A stretch of DNA of 48,961 nt, from NCBI RefSeq assembly GCF_004011155.1, contig NZ_RJWG01000013.1, forward strand, positions 1 to 48,961, in the 5' to 3' direction. The position numbers and the translations under genes are program-made. The stretch is from Clostridium prolinivorans (GTDB taxonomy: Bacteria; Bacillota; Clostridia; Clostridiales; Clostridiaceae). The first letter of the stretch is position 1. Every line of letters starts with the position of its first letter. The notes beneath the pieces were generated by a model. That model had not been told where the DNA came from. It worked only from the letters and a program-made list of their open reading frames with translations, and ran no database searches. This document shows positions 1 through 8,482 of this stretch, in pieces.

Positions 1-67
1 CACTTCCTTCCCTTTTTATATTTTAAGGCGTTCGGCTTTTTGTGTCTACACTAATATACTAACACCA

Positions 68-1273
68 TTATTCATGTCTTTCTTGCTTGGAACGCTTCCT
101 TTGTCTGTATTTATGTTGTTGGAATCTATTACGACATTCATCCGAACAGTATTTTTTTCGTGTTGATGTGGTTCTTACAAGAAAATATACACCACAGTTA
201 GGATTAGCACAACGTCGATATAATTCAGATTGTGTCATATAAAAAATTGAAAAGTACAGTGCGGCCATCAAATTATCAATGTTCCATGATGGGTACATTT
301 TAATCGCATCGTATTGAGGGTGAATACCATCAAGATTAGCATTTATTTCTTCTCCCAATACAATATGTGCAACTCTTATTAAAGCATCCTTGAGGAGTTT
401 ATCAAATTTGTCTTTATTAGGCGCTGTGAAGTAATCTATTCCGTTTTCATAATCAATAGCTTTTATTATTCCAACATTATATTGATAGTGAAACAGGAAA
501 TCAATGGTTTCTCGTAGCGGTAGGTCTTCATTAATAGCATTACAGTATAAAAGTGTTAGGTTCTTAAAAAATGGATTATCAGACCCGATTTTTGAGTTCA
601 TATGGCCACTAATAATATCATTGTAGTTATTAATATCTAGCTCATAAATAGGAGAGTATATAGTATCAGAAATTGAATATGTATATTTATCGAAACTTTC
701 TTGTCCTCGATCTACTACTAGTAGATTAGAGGCATTTTTTATTTTCTCCAAAAAAGGATGTACACAAGTCATGTATGGAGTTTTCAGTGATGGAAGGTCT
801 AAAACTATAGGCTCTGATAAAAGCAAATATAAAGTTAAATGCAATATTTTGTCATAATCTCTACGGATTGCTGTTAGGGCACTCATAAGCTCTACAGTTG
901 CTCTGATTCTGCTAATTAGTTCAAATAATAATATCCCGTCAATTTCTTCGTACTCTGTACTACTTATGTTAAAAAAGAAACCATTTCTTTTGAAAAAATT
1001 AAATAATGCAGAGGTATCCCCATTTTTTATAGAGATTAAATTACCCAGTACATTTTTTTCAATCAATGCACCTTTAGTACCAAGACGTACTAATCCTATA
1101 TCCCCAGCTGCAAATGCAAAGTGAATGGTATCCTCTAAAATAGCTTGTAACTTTAATATTCGTTTTTCTGGATGTCCAGGTGCGGTATGAATAATATCTT
1201 CAACACAATCACAGGCACAGCTTTGGAAACGAAATAAATTATTTTCAAAAAAATTATTAGCATTTTGAGACAT
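68..1273 (-). CDS. Unknown protein with C-terminal CGNR-like zinc finger
   Basis: A 401-residue protein, the only gene at the left end on the minus strand. On its own strand a GGAGG stands just upstream of the ATG. The first ~350 residues match no family I recognise; they are mixed alpha/beta in appearance with no signal peptide or membrane segment. The last ~47 residues hold four cysteines (Cys355, Cys360, Cys376, Cys380) in the pattern CxxxxC-x15-CSDEC, followed by RNR and a Lys/Arg-rich tail. This resembles the CGNR zinc finger, a putative nucleic-acid-binding module. It points away from the prophage genes, so it could be a host gene at the left border or an independently expressed prophage cargo gene. 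A regulatory or DNA-binding role is inference only. Confidence 0.6.
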   Translation of the reverse strand: MSQNANNFFENNLFRFQSCACDCVEDIIHTAPGHPEKRILKLQAILEDTIHFAFAAGDIGLVRLGTKGALIEKNVLGNLISIKNGDTSALFNFFKRNGFFFNISSTEYEEIDGILLFELISRIRATVELMSALTAIRRDYDKILHLTLYLLLSEPIVLDLPSLKTPYMTCVHPFLEKIKNASNLLVVDRGQESFDKYTYSISDTIYSPIYELDINNYNDIISGHMNSKIGSDNPFFKNLTLLYCNAINEDLPLRETIDFLFHYQYNVGIIKAIDYENGIDYFTAPNKDKFDKLLKDALIRVAHIVLGEEINANLDGIHPQYDAIKMYPSWNIDNLMAALYFSIFYMTQSELYRRCANPNCGVYFLVRTTSTRKKYCSDECRNRFQQHKYRQRKRSKQERHE

Positions 1274-1731
1274 TAGTAAATCCTCCTCAACACTTAAAAG
1301 TAATTGTAAAAGTTATTTTATGATTCTATATCCTAAAATAGTAACAATAAAAATAACCATAGGTAAATAATACCACTATTTAATAATCATAACAATAATT
1401 AAAAGAAAAATATTCTAAATAAATAATAGTTAATATGCTGACTATCAGTTATCCTGTGTAAACTATAGAATTAAATTAGACAAGGGTAAGGCTCATGGTA
1501 GCCTCATAGGACGAGTTTTTCTGTCTACAAAAAAATATCAAATGCCTGATTTGCAATAAGGGCAAAGGATACATATTGTTTCGCTTCAATCCATAAGGAT
1601 TATTGCGGTGCAATAGAAGTACCTTACCTTATTGCGCTCATTTTCAGGACAGAGGGTGTGTGTACTTCAAGCATAGACCTATTTTTATATCCTTTGCCGT
1701 CAATGCAGTTTGGCGGAAAGGGTGTAAAAAT
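1274..1731 (+). promoter_or_regulatory. Long structured leader before the sigma-like gene
   Basis: This gene-free stretch separates the divergent first gene from the prophage early operon. The first ~200 bases are AT-rich without clear signals. From about 1477 short inverted repeats accumulate. GCAATAAGG (1553-1561) is complementary to CCTTATTGC (1627-1635), and GGCAAAGGATA (1561-1571) is complementary to TATCCTTTGCC (1688-1698). The two pairings cross, so they would form a pseudoknot or, more simply, alternative structures. A Cys-containing open frame starting at TTG 1603 runs without a stop into the sigma-like gene. This organisation suggests transcription attenuation or translation-coupled control; no ligand can be named. 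Confidence 0.45.
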
Positions 1732-2211
1732 ATGTCAAGAAATCATAAGACAAGCAAAAAGAACAGAATGAACTATATTTACTACAGTGTAGATGGTAGT
1801 AGAACAATTTTAAGACCTGGGGAAGATGGTGTAACAGAAGCAATAATAGAAACACTACACCAGCTTGATGATGAAGCTTATGACTTAAATAGAAGTGAAA
1901 CAAGAAGACATGAAAGTATAGACGAATTAACCGATAAAGCAGAAATATTTATAGACCACAATGCTTATGTTGAAGAAGAAGTGATATCAGAAATTGAAAG
2001 TGAAGCTGTAACAAAAATTGTACAAGATGTCATATTAGAATTAAAACCTCAGCAAAGAGATTTAATTAACAAACTGTACCTTTCGGATAGGCCTATGAGC
2101 CAAGCAGAATATGCAGAGGAGCTTGGTATTGAAGAGTCTAGTGTTTCACAAAAAGCATGGAGGGCGAGAACAAAATTAAAAAAACTTATAAAAAGTAAAA
2201 ATATTTTCTAA
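1732..2211 (+). CDS. Sigma-70 region 4-like transcription regulator
   Basis: A 159-residue protein. The ATG at 1732 is chosen because an AAAGGG lies upstream and the protein from there matches the usual small phage/ICE sigma-like proteins; the frame also stays open upstream to TTG 1603. The C-terminal ~65 residues (LKPQQRDLINKLYLSDRPMS, then AEELGIEESSVSQKAWRART) form a region-4-type helix-turn-helix. The N-terminal part is acidic. There is no recognisable region 2, so it is more likely an activator or an anti/alternative sigma partner than a full sigma factor. As first gene of the early operon behind a structured leader it is a candidate regulator of the prophage, possibly of the repeated TTTAGAGTGATATAT promoters; that link is speculation. 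Confidence 0.75.
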   Translation: MSRNHKTSKKNRMNYIYYSVDGSRTILRPGEDGVTEAIIETLHQLDDEAYDLNRSETRRHESIDELTDKAEIFIDHNAYVEEEVISEIESEAVTKIVQDVILELKPQQRDLINKLYLSDRPMSQAEYAEELGIEESSVSQKAWRARTKLKKLIKSKNIF

Positions 2212-2287
2212 AAAAGTGTAGAGGTCATCTCTTTCTCAAGGTTTATATATAGAGGGGAAAAACTTCATGAAAATGGAGGTGAGAAGA

Positions 2288-2482
2288 ATGTTAAAACATC
2301 AGGTGGAAATTAATGTATCTGATTCCAAAGGGAATAAGGTGAACGTCTTAAAAGGTGGAAATATAAAAATCCGAGACCGATTATTAAATCTACTTTTAGG
2401 TAATCAGCAGAAGCTATTAGTGCTAGTACCAAGCGAAATAGTTGAGTCGGTATCCATAAAGGAGGTAGTAAAAGGTGAATAA
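2288..2482 (+). CDS. Small conserved phage protein, function unknown
   Basis: A 64-residue protein starting at the ATG at 2288, which has GGAGGTGAG seven bases upstream; the ATG at 2267 lacks such a site. It contains a short basic segment followed by a hydrophobic C-terminal half (LLNLLLGNQQKLLVLVPSE). No domain is recognised. The gene overlaps the start of the AntA-type antirepressor by eight bases, implying translational coupling and a common early operon. Confidence 0.55.
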   Translation: MLKHQVEINVSDSKGNKVNVLKGGNIKIRDRLLNLLLGNQQKLLVLVPSEIVESVSIKEVVKGE

Positions 2483-3173
2483 TTTAATTAGAGTCGATTA
2501 CAGCAGTGAAAGACCAACAGTGTCTGCGAGAGAACTTCATAGGTTTTTAGAAATAAAAACTGAATTTAGACATTGGTTTCCAAGAATGTGTGAGTATGAC
2601 TTTACTGAAGGAATAGATTATACCCCGGTCATTTTTGACCACCCCAAAAACCATCAGCCCACAACAGATTATTGTTTAACAATCCCTATGGCAAAAGAAT
2701 TATGCATGATTCAAAGAACTGAAAAGGGAAAAATGGCTCGCCAATATTTCCTTTCTATTGAAAAGGCATGGAATACACCTGAAATGGTAATGTCCAGAGC
2801 TTTGAAAATGGCAGAGCAGACAATAAAACATCTGCAGATTGAAAATTCAAGATTATTAACAGCTAATGCCGTTATGCAGCCAAAAGCAGATTATTTTGAT
2901 GAACTGGTAGACAGGAATCTGCTTACTAATTTTAGGGATACAGCAAAAGAATTAAAAATAAAGGAAAAGGACTTTATAAAATTTCTAATTGATAAAAAAT
3001 ATATCTATAGAGATAAAAAAGGCAAAATCAAACCTTATGCAGATAAAAATAACGGTTTATTTGAAATTAAAGAAGCAAAGAATGAAAAAACCGGTTGGGC
3101 AGGCACTCAGACCTTGATTACACCAAAAGGGCGAGAAACTTTCAGACTGTTAATCAAAGGAGCAGTAATATAA
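2475..3173 (+). CDS. AntA/AntB-type antirepressor with KilAC domain
   Basis: A 232-residue protein with a GTG start at 2475 (GGAGG ten bases upstream). Residues ~10-95 form an AntA/AntB domain (VSARELHRFLEIKTEFRHWF; YCLTIPMAKELCMIQRTEKG). A short coiled region follows at ~105-130, and residues ~135-230 form a KilAC (ANT) DNA-binding domain beginning PKADYFDELVDRN. In phages such proteins oppose lysogenic repressors or modulate early transcription. No CI-type repressor is visible in the window, so its target is unknown. A second KilAC protein, with a BRO N-terminus, lies at 7664-8449. Confidence 0.88.
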   Translation: MNNLIRVDYSSERPTVSARELHRFLEIKTEFRHWFPRMCEYDFTEGIDYTPVIFDHPKNHQPTTDYCLTIPMAKELCMIQRTEKGKMARQYFLSIEKAWNTPEMVMSRALKMAEQTIKHLQIENSRLLTANAVMQPKADYFDELVDRNLLTNFRDTAKELKIKEKDFIKFLIDKKYIYRDKKGKIKPYADKNNGLFEIKEAKNEKTGWAGTQTLITPKGRETFRLLIKGAVI

Positions 3174-3175
3174 AT

Positions 3176-3323
3176 AAAATTTTAATAATTCGGTTTCCAA
3201 ACCATAGTCCCTATTGGCTAACTATTGAGGAGATATTTAAATGGTAGCCAGAAAAAAATTAAGTAAAATATTAAAAAAATCTGGTTACCAAAATATCATC
3301 CTCATTGGCTAATAAGTGAAGGG
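3176..3323 (+). repeat. Degenerate tandem leader repeat (two copies)
   Basis: Two related ~58-base units, starting near 3176 and 3265, share AAAATnTTAAnAA, GGTTnCCAAA and ATTGGCTAA in the same order. Each ends in a Shine-Dalgarno-like purine tract upstream of a short open frame: ATG 3241 (22 codons) and ATG 3342 (52 codons). In one frame the units read FPNHSPYWL and LPKYHPHWL, so they may descend from a duplicated coding segment. Confidence 0.4.
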
Positions 3324-3341
3324 AAAAAGGAGGTGGAATAT

Positions 3342-3500
3342 ATGCAGATTGATAAACACAAAGAACTTCAGGAAGAGATGATAGGTGTTTTAACTGCAAT
3401 GAGTATTGTTTCAAAGAGACTTGCAAATCGTTTATTAGAAATGGAGAAAGGGGGCGATGAAGATGAGAAGGAATCAGCTTTTAAGGGAAATAGCAAATGA
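3342..3500 (+). CDS. Small unknown protein (52 aa)
   Basis: This frame begins at ATG 3342 with a strong AAAGGAGGTGG nine bases upstream, which is the main reason to call it real. The product starts MQIDKHKELQEEM and is helical and charged, with no recognised domain. It overlaps the next gene by 38 bases in another frame, a common arrangement for tightly packed early phage genes. Function unknown. Confidence 0.5.
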   Translation: MQIDKHKELQEEMIGVLTAMSIVSKRLANRLLEMEKGGDEDEKESAFKGNSK

Positions 3501-3762
3501 TTTAAGAAATGTTGCAGATACAATTCATAAGCTTTTAGAAGAGTTAGATTGTGAACAAAAGGATTCTAAAGAAACAGAAATAAAAGAACCTGCAGTTAAA
3601 GAAATTACATTAGAGGAAGTCAGAGGAAAGCTTGCAGCACTATCACAAGATGGCAAGCAGGCACAAGTAAAAGCACTCATAACAGAGTTTGGAGCTAAGA
3701 AATTAAGTGATATTCCGTCAAGTAAGTACCAAGAGCTTCTTGAGAAAGCAGAGGTGTTGTAA
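3463..3762 (+). CDS. Unknown early protein upstream of DUF2800
   Basis: A 99-residue protein. The ATG at 3463 sits eight bases after an AAAGGGGG tract; the alternative ATG at 3457 is too close to it. The N-terminal half is a charged helix. The C-terminal ~45 residues (EVRGKLAALSQDGKQAQVKA onward to the end) look like the small alpha-helical domain repeatedly found in front of DUF2800 genes in clostridial phages. Its TAA overlaps the ATG of the next gene, so the two are coupled. It probably assists in recombination or replication, but that rests on context only. Confidence 0.65.
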   Translation: MRRNQLLREIANDLRNVADTIHKLLEELDCEQKDSKETEIKEPAVKEITLEEVRGKLAALSQDGKQAQVKALITEFGAKKLSDIPSSKYQELLEKAEVL

Positions 3763-4913
3763 TGGCAAGTCACGCATTACTTTCTGCATCATCAGCCCAT
3801 AGGTGGATGATTTGTACCAAAGCACCAAGACTTGAGGAATCTGTAGAAGAAGAGCAATCTATTTATGCAGCTGAAGGCAGTTTAGCTCACAGCCTTGCTG
3901 AAATTAAGACAGCTGTGGAGATAGGGAAAATATCAAAACAAAAATACTTAAAGAAATTACAGCAGATAAGGTCAGACCCTTTATATACAGAAGAGATGGA
4001 CAAGGCAACAGAAATATATAAAGAATTCTGCATTGAAAGATTTAATGAAGCAAAGGCAGCAACAAAGGATGCTGTAATTATGTTAGAACAGCGGCTTGAT
4101 TACAGTCCTTGGGTACCAGACGGCTTTGGAACTTCAGATACCACAATTATCAGTGATAAAGTATTAGAAATAATTGACTACAAGCATGGAAAAGGAGTTG
4201 CGGTAAGTGCTTATGAGAATACACAGATGAAGCTGTATGCATTAGGTGCTGTTAATCAGTTTGGATTTTTATATGACCTTGAAACAATCCGCATGACTAT
4301 CTGCCAGCCAAGACTTGACAGCATTGCTACCTTTGAAATGTCTGTAGAAGATTTAGTGAAATGGGGAGATGAGATAGTTAAGCCTAAGGCAGAACTTGCA
4401 TTTAAAGGTGATGGAGATTTTATTTCAGGGGAGCACTGCAGGTTTTGTAAAGTTAAAGCAACCTGCAGGGCAAGAGCAGAGGAGAATATGAAACTTGCCT
4501 GTATGGATTTTCAAAAACCTTCCCTTCTTTCAGATGAAGAGATTGTAGAAGTATTGACTGCTGTTGATGGTTTAATAAACTGGGCAAAAGATGTACAGGA
4601 ATATGCTTTAAAACAAGCTGTTGAAGAAAATAAAAAATGGCCTGGAATGAAGCTTGTAGAGGGGAAAGGCACCCGAAAGTTTACTGATGAAGAAGCTGTA
4701 ATTAAAGCACTATTAGATGCAGGTTATGACAGTGATGTGGTTTATAAAAAATCAGTTAATACAATCACAAATCTTGAAAAGGCATTAGGAAAGAAAACAT
4801 TTAATGAGCTTTTAGGCTCGTATATAACAAAATCTCAGGGCAGATTAAAATTAGTGCCTGAAGATGATGACAGGCAGGCTGTTAAAGCTTCACCAGAAGA
4901 AGATTTTAATTAA
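3762..4913 (+). CDS. DUF2800 protein, RecB/Cas4-like nuclease
   Basis: A 383-residue protein of the DUF2800 family, whose members are phage proteins with the PD-(D/E)XK nuclease fold of RecB and Cas4. Supporting features are the central EIIDYKHGKG motif, which contains the catalytic Asp and Lys, and a C-terminal cysteine cluster (CRFCKVKATC) with an upstream partner, consistent with an iron-sulphur site as in Cas4/AddB. It heads the replication module and is followed by a DUF2815 ssDNA-binding-type protein, a pairing that suggests end resection and annealing during phage recombination. Family assignment is firm; activity is inferred. Confidence 0.88.
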   Translation: MASHALLSASSAHRWMICTKAPRLEESVEEEQSIYAAEGSLAHSLAEIKTAVEIGKISKQKYLKKLQQIRSDPLYTEEMDKATEIYKEFCIERFNEAKAATKDAVIMLEQRLDYSPWVPDGFGTSDTTIISDKVLEIIDYKHGKGVAVSAYENTQMKLYALGAVNQFGFLYDLETIRMTICQPRLDSIATFEMSVEDLVKWGDEIVKPKAELAFKGDGDFISGEHCRFCKVKATCRARAEENMKLACMDFQKPSLLSDEEIVEVLTAVDGLINWAKDVQEYALKQAVEENKKWPGMKLVEGKGTRKFTDEEAVIKALLDAGYDSDVVYKKSVNTITNLEKALGKKTFNELLGSYITKSQGRLKLVPEDDDRQAVKASPEEDFN

Positions 4914-4929
4914 TGAGGAGGAAAAAGAT

Positions 4930-5469
4930 ATGGTAAAAATTACAATTGGAACAAAGGAAAACCCAGTAAGATTCAGCTATGCAAATGTGCATCAGCCAGT
5001 AAGTGTAAACGGCAGTGATTTAAAGTATTCTGTCAGCATTATCATACCAAAGTCAGATAAGAAATCAGTAAAGAAAATAAAAGATGCAATTCAAAAAGCT
5101 ATTGAAGAAAATAAGGACAAGTTTGGAGGAAAAATTCCTGCAAATCTTAAGACACCCCTTCGTGACGGCGATGTGGACAGAGAAGATGATGAAGCTTATG
5201 CAGACAGCTACTTTATTAATGCCAACAGCAAAATAAAACCAGGAATTGTAGATGGAGATTTGAATCCTATTATAGACCAAAGTGAATTTTACAGCGGCTG
5301 CTATGGCAGAGTGAGTTTAACTTTTTATGGATTTAACGTAAATGGAAATAAAGGAATTGCAGCAGGGCTTCAAAACATTATGAAAACAGCAGATGGTGAG
5401 CCTCTTGGAGGAAGAAGCAGTGCAGAGGATGACTTTGCAGATGATGATGAGGAAGATGTTTTAGGATAA
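4930..5469 (+). CDS. DUF2815 protein, ssDNA-binding type
   Basis: A 179-residue protein starting at ATG 4930, with GAGGAGG upstream and 16 bases after the DUF2800 stop. The beginning (KITIGTKENPVRFSYANVHQ) and the acidic C-terminal tail (DDDEEDVLG) are typical of DUF2815. This family has an OB-like fold and is regarded as a phage single-stranded-DNA-binding protein; the acidic tail resembles the protein-interaction tail of SSBs. It would coat ssDNA for the polymerase and nuclease encoded next to it. Confidence 0.87.
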   Translation: MVKITIGTKENPVRFSYANVHQPVSVNGSDLKYSVSIIIPKSDKKSVKKIKDAIQKAIEENKDKFGGKIPANLKTPLRDGDVDREDDEAYADSYFINANSKIKPGIVDGDLNPIIDQSEFYSGCYGRVSLTFYGFNVNGNKGIAAGLQNIMKTADGEPLGGRSSAEDDFADDDEEDVLG

Positions 5470-5473
5470 ATAG

Positions 5474-5499
5474 AGGAGAGATTAACTTTCTCTCCTTCT
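5474..5499 (+). terminator. Weak hairpin between DUF2815 and polymerase
   Basis: AGGAGAG (5474-5480) and CTCTCCT (5490-5496) form a 7-bp stem with a 9-base loop, followed by a mixed TTCTTT tract. It lies in the 68-base gap before the polymerase and may reduce read-through or protect the upstream mRNA end. Confidence 0.35.
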
Positions 5500-5537
5500 T
5501 TATACAAAGAAGAATTAAAAGCAGGTGATAAGAGAAA

Positions 5538-7484
5538 ATGAGAACTTTGAGTATAGATTTAGAAACATTCAGCAGTAAAGACTTAACTAAATGCGGAGTT
5601 TATGCCTACTGTGACTCTGATGATTTTGAAATATTACTTTTTGCATATGCCTTTGATGATGAAGAGGTAAAGATTATTGACATAGCCCAAGGAGAAGAAA
5701 TACCTGAAAATATTATTGAAGCTTTAACAGACCCCAATGTTATAAAGACAGCTTACAATGCAAATTTTGAAAGAACCTGTTTATCAAAATATTTAAAAAA
5801 ACCTATGCCATCTAATCAGTGGAGATGTTCGCAGGTTCATGCTTTAGCTTTAGGTCTTCCGGGAAGTTTAGATGGTGTAGCAAAGTGTTTAAGACTGTCA
5901 GAGCAGAAAATGAAAGAAGGTAAAGCACTTATAAAATATTTTTCCATGCCGTGCAAACCTTCAAAAGGCAACGGCTTAAGAAACAGAAATATGCCTGAGC
6001 ATGATATGAAAAAATGGCAGGTATTTAAAAGTTACTGCAGACAGGACGTTGAGGTTGAAAGGCATATAAGAAAGAAACTTGAAGCATTTCCTATCATAGA
6101 GCTTGAACAGAAACTATGGGAACTGGATCAAAAGATAAACGATGAAGGAGTGTTAATTGATATGATGCTTGTTAAAAATGCAATAAAAGCAGATAAGGAT
6201 TTTCAAGCAAAAATGTTTGAGGAAGCTGTCAATTTATCTGGACTTGATAATCCTAACAGTCCTGCCCAGATAAAAAACTGGCTGCAGGAGAAAGGTATAG
6301 AAGTAGATAGTCTTTCTAAAAAGAAAGTTGAAGAGCTTGTATCAGAATCTTCTGATTCAGAAGTAGAACGTATGTTAGAGCTAAGACAAGCTATGTCAAA
6401 AACATCTGTTAAAAAATATGAGGCTATGGAGCGTTCAATATGCAGGGATGGAAAGATTAGAGGACTGCTGCAGTTTTATGGTGCGAATAGAACTGGGAGG
6501 TGGGCAGGAAGGCTTGTTCAGATTCATAATCTTCCAAGGAATAAAATGAGTGATTTACAGTCAGCAAGAGAATTTTTAAAATCAGGAAATTTTGAAGCAC
6601 TGGAAATGCTCTTTGACAGTGTACCGGATGTATTATCTCAGCTTATACGAACAGCCTTTATACCTACTGAAAATTCAAGATTTATAGTGGCAGATTTCAG
6701 TGCTATTGAAGCAAGAGTTATAGCATGGCTTGCCGGGGAGAAATGGAGAATGGATGTATTCAACTCTCATGGGAAAATCTATGAAGCATCAGCATCACAG
6801 ATGTTTAAAGTACCAATTGAAACTATTGATAAAGGCAGTCCGTTAAGGCAGAAAGGTAAGATTGCAGAACTTGCCCTTGGATACGGAGGCTCAAAAGGGG
6901 CATTGATTCAAATGGGTGCATTAGATATGGGTCTTACAGAAGGTGAACTATCTGAACTTGTAACAGCTTGGAGGAATGCAAATCCAAATATTGTTAAGCT
7001 TTGGTGGGAGGTAGAAGAGGCTGCTGTAAAGGCTGTAAAAGAAAAAGCAGTAGTAAAAATACAGTATGGGATTAAATTTCATTATACAAAAGGTATTTTA
7101 TTTATTACCCTTCCTTCAGGACGAGCTCTTTCATATGTAAGACCTAAAATCGGTGTAGATGAGCGTTTTGGAAAAGAACAGCTTACCTATGAAGGAAATG
7201 AGCAGGGAAAGCAGTGGGGAAGAATTCCTACTTATGGGGGCAAGCTTGTGGAAAATATTACACAGGCTATTGCAAGAGACTGCTTAGCTGTAGCAATGTT
7301 AAGGCTTGATGAAGCAGGATATAAAATAAAATTTCATGTGCATGATGAGGTTATTCTTGAAGCTGAAAACGGCACAGGCTCAAAGGAAGAAGTTGAAAAA
7401 ATTATGGCTGAGCCTGTCAGCTGGGCTAAAGGTCTGCCGCTTAAGGCTGACAGCTTTGAAGCCTTTTATTATAAAAAAGATTAG
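5538..7484 (+). CDS. Phage family A DNA polymerase
   Basis: A 648-residue DNA polymerase I-type enzyme. Residues ~1-175 are a DnaQ-like 3'-5' proofreading exonuclease starting with the DLETFS motif. Residues ~190-645 are the polymerase domain: motif A DFSAIEARVIAWLAGE near residue 389, the O-helix-type motif B (RQKGKIAELALGYGGSKG) near 440, and motif C FHVHDEVILE near 600. There is no 5'-3' exonuclease domain, as usual for phage replicative enzymes. The ATG follows a purine-rich GATAAGAGAAA stretch. It is the main replicase of the phage, working with the DUF2815 protein and the VapE-like primase/helicase. Confidence 0.95.
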   Translation: MRTLSIDLETFSSKDLTKCGVYAYCDSDDFEILLFAYAFDDEEVKIIDIAQGEEIPENIIEALTDPNVIKTAYNANFERTCLSKYLKKPMPSNQWRCSQVHALALGLPGSLDGVAKCLRLSEQKMKEGKALIKYFSMPCKPSKGNGLRNRNMPEHDMKKWQVFKSYCRQDVEVERHIRKKLEAFPIIELEQKLWELDQKINDEGVLIDMMLVKNAIKADKDFQAKMFEEAVNLSGLDNPNSPAQIKNWLQEKGIEVDSLSKKKVEELVSESSDSEVERMLELRQAMSKTSVKKYEAMERSICRDGKIRGLLQFYGANRTGRWAGRLVQIHNLPRNKMSDLQSAREFLKSGNFEALEMLFDSVPDVLSQLIRTAFIPTENSRFIVADFSAIEARVIAWLAGEKWRMDVFNSHGKIYEASASQMFKVPIETIDKGSPLRQKGKIAELALGYGGSKGALIQMGALDMGLTEGELSELVTAWRNANPNIVKLWWEVEEAAVKAVKEKAVVKIQYGIKFHYTKGILFITLPSGRALSYVRPKIGVDERFGKEQLTYEGNEQGKQWGRIPTYGGKLVENITQAIARDCLAVAMLRLDEAGYKIKFHVHDEVILEAENGTGSKEEVEKIMAEPVSWAKGLPLKADSFEAFYYKKD

Positions 7485-7500
7485 GAAGGAGCAGAAATCT

Positions 7501-7671
7501 ATGAACTGGGAAGACGATTTTTATGAATCTGTTGATAAAGCAGTAAAATGTCCTGCTTGTGGAAATGAAGCTATGATTAATATGCATATAGAGCATGGAG
7601 AAATAGTTGATTATTTTTATGAATGTGAATGCGGAAAAATTATAGAACAGGAGGAAATAGAACATGAATAA
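7501..7671 (+). CDS. Small zinc-ribbon protein (56 aa)
   Basis: The start is ATG 7501, preceded by AAGGAG. The 56-residue product has two cysteine pairs, CPAC (about residues 18-21) and CECG (about 42-45), spaced as a zinc ribbon, and acidic ends. It overlaps the BRO-type antirepressor by eight bases. Small zinc ribbons in this position are common in clostridial phages, with no defined role. Confidence 0.6.
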   Translation: MNWEDDFYESVDKAVKCPACGNEAMINMHIEHGEIVDYFYECECGKIIEQEEIEHE

Positions 7672-8449
7672 TTTACAGGTATTCAGAAATACAGAGTTTG
7701 GTGAGTTGAAGATATTGATTAAGGACAATAAAGAATATTTCCCAGCGACGGAATGTGCAAGGACACTTGGATATAAAAACCCACAGGAAGCAATAAGAAT
7801 GCACTGCAAAGGGGTGCGTGAATTCCTCACCCCTACTGAAGGAGGAGAACAGAAGGTTAGATATATTCCAGAAGGAGATCTTTTCAGGCTTATAGTTAAA
7901 TCAAAATTACCTGCGGCAGAAAAATTTGAACGTTGGGTATTTGATGAGGTACTGCCTGCCATAAGAAAGCATGGTGTTTATGCAACAGATAAAGTTATAG
8001 ACGATATTATTACAAATCCTGAGCTTGGCATTAAATTATTTACAGAGCTTAAACTTGAGAAAGAAAAAAGAAAACAGCTTGAGCTTGAAAATGCTAAGAA
8101 TAAACAAATTATCGGAGAATTAAAACCTAAAGCAACTTACTATGATTTAATACTGCAGAACCAATCTTTGGTTCCTATAAGTAAGATAGCCAAAGACTAT
8201 GGTATGTCAGGAAAAGCAATGAATAAACTGCTTCATGATTTAGGGGTGCAGTATAAAATGGGAGATACATGGCTTTTATATCAAAAATATGCACACATGG
8301 GATACACTCAATCAAAAACTCATGCACTTGATGCAGAAAAAAGCGTAATGCATACCTATTGGACTCAAAAAGGAAGATTATTTCTCTATGATCTTTTAAA
8401 GAATAAATGCAGCTTGCTTCCAATAATTGAAAGAACAGTTTCAGCTTAA
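7664..8449 (+). CDS. BRO-family antirepressor with KilAC domain
   Basis: A 261-residue protein. Residues ~1-110 are a BRO-N domain (YFPATECARTLGYKNPQEAI; YIPEGDLFRLIVKSKLPAAE; FDEVLPAIRKHG). A charged coiled coil follows at ~125-150, and then a KilAC/ANT domain from ~155 (KPKATYYDLILQN; ISKIAKDYGMSGKAMNKLL). It is the second KilAC protein of the prophage, next to replication genes rather than to the AntA gene. Such proteins bind DNA and alter phage transcription. Duplication of the C-terminal domain with different N-termini suggests two separate regulatory inputs. Confidence 0.9.
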   Translation: MNNLQVFRNTEFGELKILIKDNKEYFPATECARTLGYKNPQEAIRMHCKGVREFLTPTEGGEQKVRYIPEGDLFRLIVKSKLPAAEKFERWVFDEVLPAIRKHGVYATDKVIDDIITNPELGIKLFTELKLEKEKRKQLELENAKNKQIIGELKPKATYYDLILQNQSLVPISKIAKDYGMSGKAMNKLLHDLGVQYKMGDTWLLYQKYAHMGYTQSKTHALDAEKSVMHTYWTQKGRLFLYDLLKNKCSLLPIIERTVSA

Positions 8450-8482
8450 GGAGATGGAGTTTGTGATAATTGGAGGTGAAAG

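Noticed and set aside
40-51. GTGTCTACACTA at the left end resembles GTGTCAACACTA at 45076-45087, a possible attachment-site pair.
   Set aside because: The right copy is an internal part of the yybP-ykoY riboswitch aptamer and downstream of the host promoter, so the match is most likely chance.
1603-1731. TTG 1603 as the true start of the sigma-like protein.
   Set aside because: The extra 43 residues would be translated from a structured leader and do not belong to the sigma-like domain; ATG 1732 has a better site. A leader-peptide role stays possible and is kept as a finding.
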